Assembly (NCBI RefSeq): GCF_029227915.1
Contig: NC_079885.1
Coordinates: 13,653,001-13,717,000 of the forward strand
Length of the DNA: 64,000 nt
DNA from: Hydractinia symbiolongicarpus
Lineage: Eukaryota; Cnidaria; Hydrozoa; Anthoathecata; Hydractiniidae
Direction: 5' to 3'
Numbering within the stretch: the stretch's first letter is position 1; each line of letters begins with the position of its first letter. Made by a program: the position numbers and the translations under genes. Under the pieces are notes generated by a model, which saw nothing but the letters and a program-made list of their open reading frames with translations, made no database searches and had not been told where the DNA came from. This document shows positions 8,348 through 16,541 of this stretch, in pieces.

Positions 8348-9331
8348 ATGTCAAACTCTAAACTTCAAGAGACTTACTATCAACCTCAAAATTTATGGAA
8401 AGGACAAAAGGCTGTTCAGAGCTTAAGAGGATTCGGTTTCAGGCCAAAGGAGATTAGGAAGTGGCTATCAAAACAAGCATTTTGGCAAGTACATTTACCC
8501 GCTCCAAAACATGTTGAAAGACCACATTATGAAGTTACCACCCCTAATGATTTACATCAATTCGATTTATTGTACATGCCCGGTGACATACTGTATGGTA
8601 ATAAATATAAGTACATTTTGTCGGGAATCGATGCTGCTTCCAGATACAAGGTAGCCCGACCTTTGAGGACTAAGAAAGCCAAAGAGGTTGCCGCTATGAT
8701 TGAGGACATCTACAAGGCAGGACCATTAACTTATCCAAAAACTTTCCAATGTGATAACGGTTCAGAATTCAAAGCAGATGTGGCAAAGCTGTTGGAGAAG
8801 CATAAGGTTGAAATTAAAAGGGCGACTACAAAATATAAGCATACGCACACAGCTTTTGTTGAGGCGTTGAACAAGATACTTGCCGAAAATTTATTCAAAA
8901 TACAAGATGCTCAAGAACTGAATGATTCGGAAAAGGTATCATCTACATGGGTTAAGCATCTGTATAAACTGATTGATAGGCTAAACGATACAAAGACGCA
9001 GATGATTGATATGAAGCCGAAAGATGCTATTATAATGAAAGAGGTGCCTTTGGTTAATCAAGAGAGCTATCCACCTGAAGTAGAATTACCTAAAGATGGC
9101 TTGTATAGATATCTACTACAACCTGGTGAAGAGCATGATGATGGGCGGAGACGGGCAACCGATAGAATATGGTCGAAAAACACATATAGATTGCGTGAGG
9201 TAATAGCGCAACCTGATAACCGTGTAATCTACTATGTTCAAGACGGACCCGGACGGGCTTTTGTAAAAGAGGAATTGATGTTAATACCTGAAGATACAGA
9301 TTTACCTCCTGATTATGTGCAAGGTTGGTGA
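8348..9331 (+). CDS. Polinton integrase (retroviral-type, rve)
   Basis: 327 codons. The catalytic core has the DD(35)E triad: Asp73 in HQFDLLYM, Asp136 in FQCDNGSEF and Glu172 in AFVEALNK. A basic N-terminal helical region precedes it and a beta-rich C-terminal domain (about 265-320) follows, as in Polinton and retroviral integrases. It would insert the element's ends and make the short target duplication. It is transcribed away from the small SAP gene and converges on the gene at 9532-10119. The frame is intact with all catalytic residues. Confidence 0.95.
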   Translation: MSNSKLQETYYQPQNLWKGQKAVQSLRGFGFRPKEIRKWLSKQAFWQVHLPAPKHVERPHYEVTTPNDLHQFDLLYMPGDILYGNKYKYILSGIDAASRYKVARPLRTKKAKEVAAMIEDIYKAGPLTYPKTFQCDNGSEFKADVAKLLEKHKVEIKRATTKYKHTHTAFVEALNKILAENLFKIQDAQELNDSEKVSSTWVKHLYKLIDRLNDTKTQMIDMKPKDAIIMKEVPLVNQESYPPEVELPKDGLYRYLLQPGEEHDDGRRRATDRIWSKNTYRLREVIAQPDNRVIYYVQDGPGRAFVKEELMLIPEDTDLPPDYVQGW

Positions 9332-9344
9332 AAAGGGGGGTGAT

Positions 9345-9369
9345 ATCTTTACCTGTTTCTGGTAAAGAT
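9345..9369 (+). terminator. Hairpin downstream of the integrase
   Basis: ATCTTTACC / GGTAAAGAT, a 9 bp stem with a 7-base loop, 13 bases after the integrase stop. The remaining 160 bp to the next, convergent gene shows nothing else recognisable. Confidence 0.5.
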
Positions 9370-9531
9370 GATTGTGCCGAGGATCGCGCAGGGCGGCTGG
9401 CAGGTAAGGCCGCTATGGCTCAGTCTTGGGTGAAAAGGGGACGATCGCGCCACATAATGTCACAAACCGCCTTACATATTAATTTTTCAAATAGCACACG
9501 AAATATGCGAGCGGTGTACATGCGCACATCA

Positions 9532-10119
9532 CTAACCTTGATTTACGGTCCTTCTGAGGCTTTGAACCTCGTTCATTAGACTTTTTTCAAACTGGCTGCG
9601 AGTTTCGCTCTCCATCTTTCTGTCGGTTTTCGTCATCTTGTCCAGAGCTTCGTAGTATATACCGCTCAGGGTTTGAAATTCAATGTGACTAATGTCGTCA
9701 TTATTCAGAGCCCGCGAGACGGAGTTTTCAAACACGGCGATGGCGGACGTCGCAACATCATATAATTTCATGACCTTGTCAAGTTTGCTCCGATATCTTT
9801 TAATCAGAGCCATGACGGAGCCCGTGAAAATGGTTCCCGACAGTGCTACGGCTCCCAATCCGACGGAAGCGGGGATTCCGATGAGCGTAGCACCGGTTAC
9901 CACCGAACCTATGCCCGAAGCGACGGTTAGGGCCGTGGCGCTGGCATTTAAAAGCACCAGTCTGTGTAGCGTCTTGTTATATTTCTCATATTTTGTATTG
10001 AACTTATCACGTAATTTTCTAAGCTCCCCAAGTTGAGAGTTCACGGTATTAGTATTAAACTTGTCCTGCTCGCTCGAATACTCGGGAGCCGTGGGTAGCT
10101 TCGGATAAATCTCTGCCAT
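9532..10119 (-). CDS. Polinton membrane protein, paralogue 1
   Basis: 195 codons, family not recognised. A charged N-terminus with a heptad-like stretch (SQLGELRKLRDKF) precedes a long hydrophobic Gly/Ala-rich region at about residues 54-106, enough for two membrane passes, then an amphipathic helical C-terminus. It shares layout and scattered identities with the next ORF, 25 bp upstream (SQLEELVKLRGKF; YREKL; FDKTL), so the two arose by duplication. A Gly/Ala-rich double hairpin would suit a virion membrane-active protein, but that is speculation. Confidence 0.8.
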   Translation of the reverse strand: MAEIYPKLPTAPEYSSEQDKFNTNTVNSQLGELRKLRDKFNTKYEKYNKTLHRLVLLNASATALTVASGIGSVVTGATLIGIPASVGLGAVALSGTIFTGSVMALIKRYRSKLDKVMKLYDVATSAIAVFENSVSRALNNDDISHIEFQTLSGIYYEALDKMTKTDRKMESETRSQFEKSLMNEVQSLRRTVNQG

Positions 10120-10144
10120 TGTGTGGTTACTACAAAGAAAAACT

Positions 10145-10630
10145 TTAGTCTAAATAACCTATATCCAGTTTATCCAGATCCTTGAGAGTTCTATGATACG
10201 TATCACACAAATTCTCAAAATCGGCTCTACAGATCCGAGTGTGCCAGAGTAGCGTTTTATCGAAAACATCGATGGCATTTTGTACAACGCGATATGCGGC
10301 TCTTAATTTGATAAGTTTCTCCCGATATGTCCTAACATATTGGGCGGTAACCGCATAGGAAGCCGAGCCCAATAGACACATACCCGAATTCCACATGTAA
10401 TTTCCATGGGTACCGCCCAAATTTCTAATAATGGTCACCGCGGTCGCTATCGAGCCGGTAATGGCCGCGGTTCCGGATAATCCCTCCAGAATCGACCATA
10501 TGATCAGAAATCCTCCGTGTTTGTGTGTCCTGTCTTGGAACTTACCTCGTAATTTCACCAGCTCCTCAAGTTGGGAATTGGATATATCTGTTTTAAACGC
10601 TTCTTCTCTGGTACTAGAACTCTCTGCCAT
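10145..10630 (-). CDS. Polinton membrane protein, paralogue 2
   Basis: 161 codons, family not recognised. Hydrophobic segments at about residues 39-68 and 80-99, with helical charged ends. Paralogue of the downstream ORF at 9532-10119. Its start shares a 40 bp divergent promoter region with the coiled-coil protein gene at 10671; the sequence CTAATATAATAG stands directly before its ATG and a near match precedes the penton-like gene at 16503. Confidence 0.8.
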   Translation of the reverse strand: MAESSSTREEAFKTDISNSQLEELVKLRGKFQDRTHKHGGFLIIWSILEGLSGTAAITGSIATAVTIIRNLGGTHGNYMWNSGMCLLGSASYAVTAQYVRTYREKLIKLRAAYRVVQNAIDVFDKTLLWHTRICRADFENLCDTYHRTLKDLDKLDIGYLD

Positions 10631-10670
10631 TTCTATTATATTAGGAAAAAACTATCCTCTAAATAAAATA
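10631..10670. promoter_or_regulatory. Divergent promoter of membrane protein and coiled-coil protein genes
   Basis: Only 40 bp separate the two ATGs. ATTATATTAG (here toward the minus-strand gene) recurs at 16504-16513 between the other divergent pair, and CTAAATAAAATA precedes the plus-strand ATG. Confidence 0.5.
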
Positions 10671-11948
10671 ATGGCGGACATTGATATTGATCCGTTTGGT
10701 GACCATGGACAACCCGACGAGGGTCACGATGACACCACACCTCTGGTACCGAGGGAACGCACGCGTGTGCAGATACACACACCTGATGAGGAGACATCAT
10801 TCGGCGGAGGAACCTCTCTGCGCTCCAGAGTTACTAGTGAGCGGGTTAAATCGCTCTATGAGAAGCTATTAACTATATATCCAAACGAGAACCCGAGCGT
10901 GATACATACCGATCTGTTTGAGACTCGCGATGGCGAATTATACTACAAGGATGATAACAGACCGCTGACACATGGCGGATCTCTAAGGTCTACCGGTACC
11001 ATTGCGGATCTATTGGGCAAGAAAAGGCTGCGCAATTTGGGGTTCGATATACCGAAAGGTAGTATAACCCTCCGACAGGCCGCTAGGCTAAACAAAATAG
11101 AAGAGAGACTACCGTCACCGGATAAAATAGAGAATGCGACGGATATAGAATTAGAAACCATGTCCGGGGAGGTGGTGAACAGTACGGAAGATTTAATTTC
11201 ATTGGTCAAACAATCTGTAGACCATGAAGCAACCCAGACCGGTGATCTATTTGAATATCCTATGCGTGAATTGCTAGGATTGGATAGATCATTGAAAAAC
11301 ATAAGAGGAAGTCTTCAGGATGAAGTTGCAAAAAAGGTTCAGCTCGAACAGCATATTGACAGAGAAAAAAACAAGTTGGAAGAGATGGAAAACACACCAA
11401 ATATGACCGAGGAACAACAAAATGAAGCGAAAGAAAGGTTGAAAGGTTTGCAAAATGAGTTGAAAGGCCGGCAAGAGATTATCGATATTCTCAAAGGTAA
11501 ACTTAACAGTCAAATAAAAAGCATCAGGGAGACGATTACCAAAGTATTTGACAAAGAAACCACATTGGGTAAAAAGATACGAACTCTATTCCGTGAGCAG
11601 GGTATCACTGTTGTCAGCGTACTAACGGCATTTGGTATGGTTATCGGCCTTCTCGTAGAAGCTTTGACGCCAGGGGGTGGGGGGTCATCCACCGGTAATA
11701 CAAAAAATCATGAAAAAACCGAGGGCGGTGCGAGGGAATGGATAAAGAACAAGCTGAGCGCGCTGGGATCTCTCCTGGGTAGATTAGCCGGTGCCGCAGC
11801 CGCATCACTACCGGGTATAATTGGATCCATCGTATCATGGATCCTAAATAGAGCAAAGGAAGCCGTCGGTTGGTTGAGTCAAAACCTGTGGGCTTTGATA
11901 GTCGGAATCGGAGGTCTGATATACACCTACATGGTTACAAAACGTTAG
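10671..11948 (+). CDS. Polinton coiled-coil membrane protein
   Basis: 425 codons from ATG at 10671. A longer frame upstream exists from 10431, but it would overlap the divergent gene and cross its promoter. An acidic N-terminus is followed by a strong coiled coil at about residues 204-297, a hydrophobic segment at 311-331 (SVLTAFGMVIGLLVEAL), a Gly-rich linker, an Ala/Gly amphipathic stretch and a C-terminal membrane segment (LWALIVGIGGLIYTYMV). I recognise this arrangement from other cnidarian Polinton genomes but know no function. It resembles membrane-anchored virion or entry proteins in layout only. The start is supported by the AATAAAATA motif directly upstream. Confidence 0.85.
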   Translation: MADIDIDPFGDHGQPDEGHDDTTPLVPRERTRVQIHTPDEETSFGGGTSLRSRVTSERVKSLYEKLLTIYPNENPSVIHTDLFETRDGELYYKDDNRPLTHGGSLRSTGTIADLLGKKRLRNLGFDIPKGSITLRQAARLNKIEERLPSPDKIENATDIELETMSGEVVNSTEDLISLVKQSVDHEATQTGDLFEYPMRELLGLDRSLKNIRGSLQDEVAKKVQLEQHIDREKNKLEEMENTPNMTEEQQNEAKERLKGLQNELKGRQEIIDILKGKLNSQIKSIRETITKVFDKETTLGKKIRTLFREQGITVVSVLTAFGMVIGLLVEALTPGGGGSSTGNTKNHEKTEGGAREWIKNKLSALGSLLGRLAGAAAASLPGIIGSIVSWILNRAKEAVGWLSQNLWALIVGIGGLIYTYMVTKR

Positions 11949-11961
11949 CGATATTGAATAT

Positions 11962-11984
11962 ATGTTACATGTGTCATGTAACAT
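11962..11984. terminator. Hairpin between convergent Polinton genes
   Basis: Perfect 10 bp stem ATGTTACATG / CATGTAACAT with a 3-base loop, halfway between the stops at 11948 (plus) and 12003 (minus), so it could end transcripts from both sides. Confidence 0.55.
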
Positions 11985-12002
11985 GATACCCGCGGCATAG
12001 TA

Positions 12003-12428
12003 CTATTTTTCGAAATACCACACGGCACCACCGACGCCGATCATGCTTAGCGCGATAAATGCCAATTCCCGTTCATGCTGGCCGTTGCTGGGTGTATAAA
12101 AGTCGCTCAATACGGGCCTGCGCGGAATATCCGTGAGAGGTGATCCTCCAAATACTTTTTTATATTCGCGCATCGCGTCATCCAGCTCCGTGAACTTCCC
12201 CTCGGCCTTCTTCTCAAGTCTGAGCTGCTTATTGATAAAGTCAACCCTCTCTTGTCTTTTACGTTGCCATATAACCTGAGCCTTCTGCAGTTGTTCTATG
12301 GCTAGATCATGCCGCTTCCGTTCCTTATCTATCCTATCCTTTGATAAACTTGAAAAGAGGTAGCTTGATCCGGTGAAGGCCAAAGCGTTCGCGAAGGCAC
12401 CTCCCAACATCATTGCAATTGAAGCCAT
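12003..12428 (-). CDS. Polinton small protein with hydrophobic ends and a charged helix
   Basis: 141 codons, not assigned to a family. Residues 5-26 are hydrophobic (LGGAFANALAFTGSSYLF), residues 30-90 are a long charged helix likely to form a coiled coil, and residues 120-139 form a membrane segment near the C-terminus. The start is preceded by TATATAAACATGG, a motif shared with the gene at 12829. It is the last member of the minus-strand block that begins with the capsid genes. Confidence 0.8.
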   Translation of the reverse strand: MASIAMMLGGAFANALAFTGSSYLFSSLSKDRIDKERKRHDLAIEQLQKAQVIWQRKRQERVDFINKQLRLEKKAEGKFTELDDAMREYKKVFGGSPLTDIPRRPVLSDFYTPSNGQHERELAFIALSMIGVGGAVWYFEK

Positions 12429-12458
12429 GTTTATATAATCCGGTATAATATAGTGGCG

Positions 12459-12602
12459 TTATTTTAATACGATAGCTTCGGAGTCCATGACATCAGAGTC
12501 GTCTATGACCTCGGTATCGATGTATTCCACCTTGGGTAAAATCCTCTCAACTTTCTTGCGCTGGCATAAAACCCAGACCAACCATTCCAGTATTCGCAAC
12601 AT
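12459..12602 (-). CDS. Polinton micro-ORF, 47 codons, overlapping the upstream stop (TAATG)
   Basis: A hydrophobic N-terminus (LRILEWLVWVLC) is followed by a basic patch and an acidic tail. Its ATG shares one base with the TAA of the gene at 12602-12829, forming TAATG, a configuration used for termination-reinitiation elsewhere. It fills the only otherwise empty interval in this gene block. Coding status rests on position, overlap and a membrane-anchor-like start, with no family match known. Confidence 0.45.
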   Translation of the reverse strand: MLRILEWLVWVLCQRKKVERILPKVEYIDTEVIDDSDVMDSEAIVLK

Positions 12603-12829
12603 TATATATTTATAGTTTCGGGTATAATTTTCTGCTTAACCAGATATTCTCTTGACATTTCACTTGCGGCGACTATGGCTACAAGCTTTCCGGTATCTTC
12701 CAGGTCAAACTTCTGAATTGAGGGTGGTGTCATTTTTAATACCTTTTTCCCGAGCATTGAATAGCCTACAGCGAAAACGCATACGACCGATGCCTTATAA
12801 ATATCGTTGACTATACTTTTCTTATCCAT
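12602..12829 (-). CDS. Polinton small membrane protein (75 codons)
   Basis: Residues 12-30 are a hydrophobic segment (ASVVCVFAVGYSMLGKKVL), the remainder is helical and mixed-charge. Preceded by GTATATAAACATGG, nearly the same as at 12428. Lies in the block of virion-type genes and overlaps the next micro-ORF by one base. No function known to me. Confidence 0.7.
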   Translation of the reverse strand: MDKKSIVNDIYKASVVCVFAVGYSMLGKKVLKMTPPSIQKFDLEDTGKLVAIVAASEMSREYLVKQKIIPETINI

Positions 12830-12870
12830 GTTTATATACTTCTAGATTATAATATCGCGATATTATCCCT

Positions 12871-13275
12871 TTATTCCATTTCAAGTTTACTCCTGGTTTT
12901 TCTAGTGTCCGATGGAGCTCTCGGTGGGGGATCCTTCACCTTACTCTGTGAGGTGTTGTTCCTCATCACCACCAACGCTCCAATTATTAGCATCACAATC
13001 ACACCGCCGCCCATTATTGCGTAGTTGTTAACCCCACCCTTGGGAACATCTGTCACGGAATCCTCAATTACAATATCCTTAGGATCCTCCAACAGTGTCT
13101 GAGGTGTCGACCGCGTTGGTGTCGATTCCGTCTTCGCCTGCGTCTCTGCCTGCGCCATGAGCAGTCTTTTATAGTCTTCCCTCTGTTTGCGGTTGAATTC
13201 GGCCACCCTCTTACCAGCCTCAACCTTTTTAGGGTTCTTCGTTGTCACCTGAATAGGAGTCTGTTCCTCTGACAT
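12871..13275 (-). CDS. Polinton single-pass membrane protein with basic N-terminus
   Basis: 134 codons. A basic helical region (KKVEAGKRVAEFNRKQRED, about 16-34) typical of Polinton minor proteins, a Pro/Thr-rich spacer, one membrane segment at about 85-104 (GGGVIVMLIIGALVVM) and a basic C-terminal tail. Its 5' end overlaps the 3' end of the gene at 13229-13867 by 47 bp in another frame, showing genome compaction. Function unknown; a minor virion component is plausible from its position beside capsid genes. Confidence 0.75.
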   Translation of the reverse strand: MSEEQTPIQVTTKNPKKVEAGKRVAEFNRKQREDYKRLLMAQAETQAKTESTPTRSTPQTLLEDPKDIVIEDSVTDVPKGGVNNYAIMGGGVIVMLIIGALVVMRNNTSQSKVKDPPPRAPSDTRKTRSKLEME

Positions 13276-13867
13276 CTTTATTATCTATATCTATATCTAT
13301 ATTATTATTATTTGCGTTTAAATTTCTTCCAGCGATATAATGCCTACCTGTAATTAGACCCACACTGATTGGTGATAGTAGTGATCCGAACTTATAATAC
13401 AAATCGCACGTGAACCTTTGAAGGGCGGAGTTTAGGAATGGGTCATTCTCCAGGTCATCACTCAGAGCCTTTTGATTTTTTATGCCCAGAGCCGCACAGG
13501 CACCCAGAGAGTACATGTGGGTTATTGACTCTCCAAGAGACTTTACCATTTGACCGGACAGTTTAGCCTCGTATATGGCGAAAAGTTTATCCACCTCACC
13601 ATTCCCGAGCTTCCGGATCCCCGCCTCCGTATACATCTTCCCCAGATACAGCTTGCTATTTCCGGTCAGCACGCACTCGAGCAATTTCTGTCTCTTCCCA
13701 TCACCCTGTTCATCCCGTTCATCGATAAAAATTAGGTTGTCAATTGCCGTTTCAGCCATTTTCAATAGCGATAGGTATTTTTTAATACAAAAAAGGCAAA
13801 AACTAACCAATACCAGCAATAGCACTACAGCTATCACCAGTAATATGAAATTTATATATTCTATCAT
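13229..13867 (-). CDS. Polinton conserved protein, possible N-terminal membrane anchor
   Basis: 212 codons from the first ATG. Residues 5-29 are a membrane segment, and a second possible start (MAETAIDN) at residue 37 would give a soluble 176-residue form. The soluble part is helical and Leu-rich and ends in an Asn/Asp repeat encoded by an ATCTAT microsatellite at 13283-13310, where it overlaps the next gene. I cannot assign a function. The upstream ATG context contains a CTACAGTACTACAGTA repeat at 13868-13895. Confidence 0.7.
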   Translation of the reverse strand: MIEYINFILLVIAVVLLLVLVSFCLFCIKKYLSLLKMAETAIDNLIFIDERDEQGDGKRQKLLECVLTGNSKLYLGKMYTEAGIRKLGNGEVDKLFAIYEAKLSGQMVKSLGESITHMYSLGACAALGIKNQKALSDDLENDPFLNSALQRFTCDLYYKFGSLLSPISVGLITGRHYIAGRNLNANNNNIDIDIDNKDVRGTDSYSGDNEEP

Positions 13868-13910
13868 GGTACTACAGTACTACAGTACTATGCTGTAGTT
13901 TTCCTATAGA

Positions 13911-13935
13911 TTTGTTACAAGACTCTTGTAACAAA
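13911..13935 (-). terminator. Hairpin after the packaging ATPase gene
   Basis: TTTGTTACAAG / CTTGTAACAAA, a perfect 11 bp stem with a 3-base loop, 13 bases past the ATPase stop. The strongest of the five gene-end hairpins in the element. Confidence 0.6.
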
Positions 13936-13947
13936 AAAATGTCCATT

Positions 13948-14571
13948 CTAGCAAATCACGTGAGTTCTTGGATGTTCCATCCTCATGACTAAATGTGTAT
14001 ATTTGCCATCTTTCAGCCTTTCCTTAACCTTCTGGATCTCCGACGATTCAATGACATCATTCTCTTCGTGGATGGTTGCGAGATCATGTCTGTCCTTCGG
14101 ATACCACACATATAACATTTTTGCCTGCCTTCGTAAGTTCTTCGGTATCGCGGTGTATGATTGTGTGAGTAGCCACATGGTGTGGTTTCGATGCCGACCG
14201 CTGATGGCCAGCTCCAGAAGCGGTTGCCTCTTTTTGTCCAGTTTCTCATCCGCGATGATGTCGTCGATCAGGAATAATGTTTTGTACCCGGCACAAAAAT
14301 CCGTCATCTTTTGAATCCATTCATATAACATACCTCTCGGCTCAATTAGAATCACATATCTATCCCTCCAGAACCAGTTACTCCCCATATATGTCTTGTT
14401 CCATCTTAATGTTGGACATATAATCACAATGAAATCGAAGTGATCAAAGTATTCACTCTCCAGCAGTGTTACTACGCGTTTGGATTTTCCGCAGCCCGTT
14501 GGACCGACGAATAGTGCCGTGTGAGGATCTTTCATGTAGTCCATCTTAATATAGTACATCCATAATTTCAC
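13948..14571 (-). CDS. Polinton genome-packaging ATPase (FtsK/HerA superfamily)
   Basis: 207 codons. Walker A GPTGCGKS at residues 23-30, Walker B TLFLIDD at 98-104, and a downstream sensor-like LLTQSY (Gln137), the order expected in the A32/FtsK-HerA packaging ATPases of Polintons, virophages and large DNA viruses. It would drive genome encapsidation using the capsid products encoded just upstream. Its start lies inside the 3' end of the capsid gene (26 bp overlap), which points to linked expression. Length is normal and the frame intact. Confidence 0.93.
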   Translation of the reverse strand: MKLWMYYIKMDYMKDPHTALFVGPTGCGKSKRVVTLLESEYFDHFDFIVIICPTLRWNKTYMGSNWFWRDRYVILIEPRGMLYEWIQKMTDFCAGYKTLFLIDDIIADEKLDKKRQPLLELAISGRHRNHTMWLLTQSYTAIPKNLRRQAKMLYVWYPKDRHDLATIHEENDVIESSEIQKVKERLKDGKYTHLVMRMEHPRTHVIC

Positions 14572-15865
14572 CGTTTTGAATATTTAATTGAGCATCCATG
14601 ATTAGATATATGTAGGCGTTTAAGGATCCCGCGGTTTCGGCCGTCTTTTCAACTTGCAGTGTGATGCCCTCGCTCGCATTTTCAATCCGTCGGCCGGTCC
14701 CGTGCAGTGAGTTTTCATCTATGGTTCTGAAATCCAGCCATAGAGCATATTTCGTGGTTAGGTAGTCCGCGACCTTCACATCATGTAGTTGCAGATGTTT
14801 CTGTATTTCACCGGCGTTGCTGTCCTTTTGCTTGCCCTCTGCGAAATACTTGCATATTTCACCATAATGCTCAAACGGCTGCATCCCCTGAGCGAAAAGT
14901 TGGTTGGGCTTACCCTCAACTATGGCGGATACCTTTTTGATCTTAGGATTGTAGAACCTATCTGTATCTCGTTTGTAAGCTTTCTCTTCCTCAAACAGAA
15001 CCAATATACCCTTCAGAGACTTGCATGGTGTATTGAATGACCAATTCCAAGTTGTGTCTGACTTATCCACCCTAATTTGTCTATGTCTCAAGAATCTGTC
15101 ATAGAGCACGGCCATGTTTTGGTATTCATTTGAGATGAATCTGGCGAGTGTGGGTTGTGTCACAATCTCATATTCGAGAGATATGTTGGAGATTTTGTAT
15201 TTAGCATCCGGCGCGGGTGCCGATGCGGCACCGGAAGGTTTGGTTGGTGTTGATAATACTACCCTGTCATAATTGTTGAATGTTATCTCATAACACAGCC
15301 TATTACCTAGTCCGGCCTGATAATATGGGATCGTGCTATCTAACATTTCAAAATCTAGTGGTATGGTGAACTTGTTTTTGTATGCATCATAAATAGCTTT
15401 GTCCGCTACCTCTGATGCGTCTTTATCCGCGGCTCCAACTCTCAGTTTCATACAGTTTTCTGTACACCCTTCATCAAAGATGATACCTTGTCTTATTGCA
15501 TTTCTTTTTTCGGACTTGGTTAGCCATAAATCTCTGTAGCACCCGAAAAGATCAAAGTCATCAATGCTCAGAATCTCGGTACCCTCGAACTTGATAGCTA
15601 GCTTTTTAACAATTGCCCTCCCTATGTTAGAGACCAATGTTCTCTTCGTGTCGACTTTTGACTCGAGTTCAACGTCGAAACTTATTTTCGAAGTACCAGG
15701 AACAATGACATCATCGTTACCTAAATTAGGGAACCTAATCAGGAGTAACTGGTTCTGATCAATCTCACTTGGGTTGTGAGTGACAATTACTTTTTGATGC
15801 GTTCCTTTTACGCCATGTGCGATCCTAAGTGAACGCTCTGGGTTTAACTTTTTCCCGTATTCCAT
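14546..15865 (-). CDS. Polinton major capsid protein (double jelly-roll type)
   Basis: 439 codons. I recognise it as the capsid protein family of cnidarian Polintons from the N-terminal stretch (NPERSLRIAHGVKG), the conserved RTLVSNIGRAIVKKL region near residues 75-89, and the C-terminal LNAYIYLIMDAQLNIQNG. The beta-rich, loop-heavy composition fits two jelly rolls, though at the short end for such proteins. It would form hexon-like capsomers. It precedes the ATPase in the same direction and overlaps it, and follows the penton-like gene by 41 bp: the classic morphogenesis cluster. The double jelly-roll assignment is family knowledge and not visible directly. Confidence 0.85.
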   Translation of the reverse strand: MEYGKKLNPERSLRIAHGVKGTHQKVIVTHNPSEIDQNQLLLIRFPNLGNDDVIVPGTSKISFDVELESKVDTKRTLVSNIGRAIVKKLAIKFEGTEILSIDDFDLFGCYRDLWLTKSEKRNAIRQGIIFDEGCTENCMKLRVGAADKDASEVADKAIYDAYKNKFTIPLDFEMLDSTIPYYQAGLGNRLCYEITFNNYDRVVLSTPTKPSGAASAPAPDAKYKISNISLEYEIVTQPTLARFISNEYQNMAVLYDRFLRHRQIRVDKSDTTWNWSFNTPCKSLKGILVLFEEEKAYKRDTDRFYNPKIKKVSAIVEGKPNQLFAQGMQPFEHYGEICKYFAEGKQKDSNAGEIQKHLQLHDVKVADYLTTKYALWLDFRTIDENSLHGTGRRIENASEGITLQVEKTAETAGSLNAYIYLIMDAQLNIQNGEIMDVLY

Positions 15866-15906
15866 GCTATTCCATATTACTTTTATTTTATTTTACTTTA
15901 ATTCGG

Positions 15907-16503
15907 TTAATGTCGGCTATATGTATTCGCCGCGTCCCTTATGTGCAGTGTAACTGTTTTCGGCGGACCACCAAACAGCGGCGTACCTTTTACTCCCAAT
16001 ACCTTACCATCTTGACCCGTGACTCCTATGGTGAGTGATTGAAGCAAACCGTTCTTTAGTTTCTTATATTGCGGGTTTTTAGGTTCAACATGCGTAAAAC
16101 CATTACCATGCTCAGATATATGGTGTGTCATCAGCGTGCTGCTGTATTCACCATCTTCAAGATTTGATGAATTATCCAATTCATCAAGGTGAAAATGTAG
16201 TTCCGTTACGCCCTCTATATTATTATATTTCTTCAAATCAGGGTTTCTGACCAGTGGTGTTGATTTCACATCACCCCCTACGAGTGAATCCAACTCCCTC
16301 CCGGTGTAGTACTTACCCTTGGGTAAATTCAGTGTACCGATTGCATTGGCTAAGAGTACACTTATTGGAGCTATTACTTGATAAATGATATTGTCCGAAA
16401 ACGCCTCCACGATCGCAACCTCCTTCGTGCCATGCGAGTTGTCGATCGGACGATGCAGATAGATTTTCTTCTCGCTATTTACGTCTTTTATTGTAATATA
16501 CAT
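15907..16503 (-). CDS. Polinton minor capsid (penton-like) protein
   Basis: 198 codons, beta-rich, ending in a pattern typical of Polinton penton proteins (LLQSLTIGVTGQDGKVLG ... KTVTLHIRD). A single jelly roll capping the five-fold vertices is the usual role. It lies directly upstream of the major capsid gene on the same strand. The start shares a 38 bp divergent promoter with the 397-residue gene, with CTCTAATATAATA immediately before the ATG. Assignment rests on position and C-terminal pattern. Confidence 0.75.
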   Translation of the reverse strand: MYITIKDVNSEKKIYLHRPIDNSHGTKEVAIVEAFSDNIIYQVIAPISVLLANAIGTLNLPKGKYYTGRELDSLVGGDVKSTPLVRNPDLKKYNNIEGVTELHFHLDELDNSSNLEDGEYSSTLMTHHISEHGNGFTHVEPKNPQYKKLKNGLLQSLTIGVTGQDGKVLGVKGTPLFGGPPKTVTLHIRDAANTYSRH

Positions 16504-16541
16504 TATTATATTAGAGATTGTGAATATATTTAAATCAAAGA
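16504..16541. promoter_or_regulatory. Divergent promoter of penton-like and 397-residue genes
   Basis: 38 bp between two ATGs, AT-rich, with ATTATATTAG at the minus-strand gene side as at 10631-10670. Confidence 0.45.

Noticed and set aside
10431-10670. 80-codon N-terminal extension of the coiled-coil protein
   Set aside because: It overlaps the divergent membrane-protein gene and the shared promoter, has atypical composition, and the ATG at 10671 has the promoter motif used by other genes of the element.
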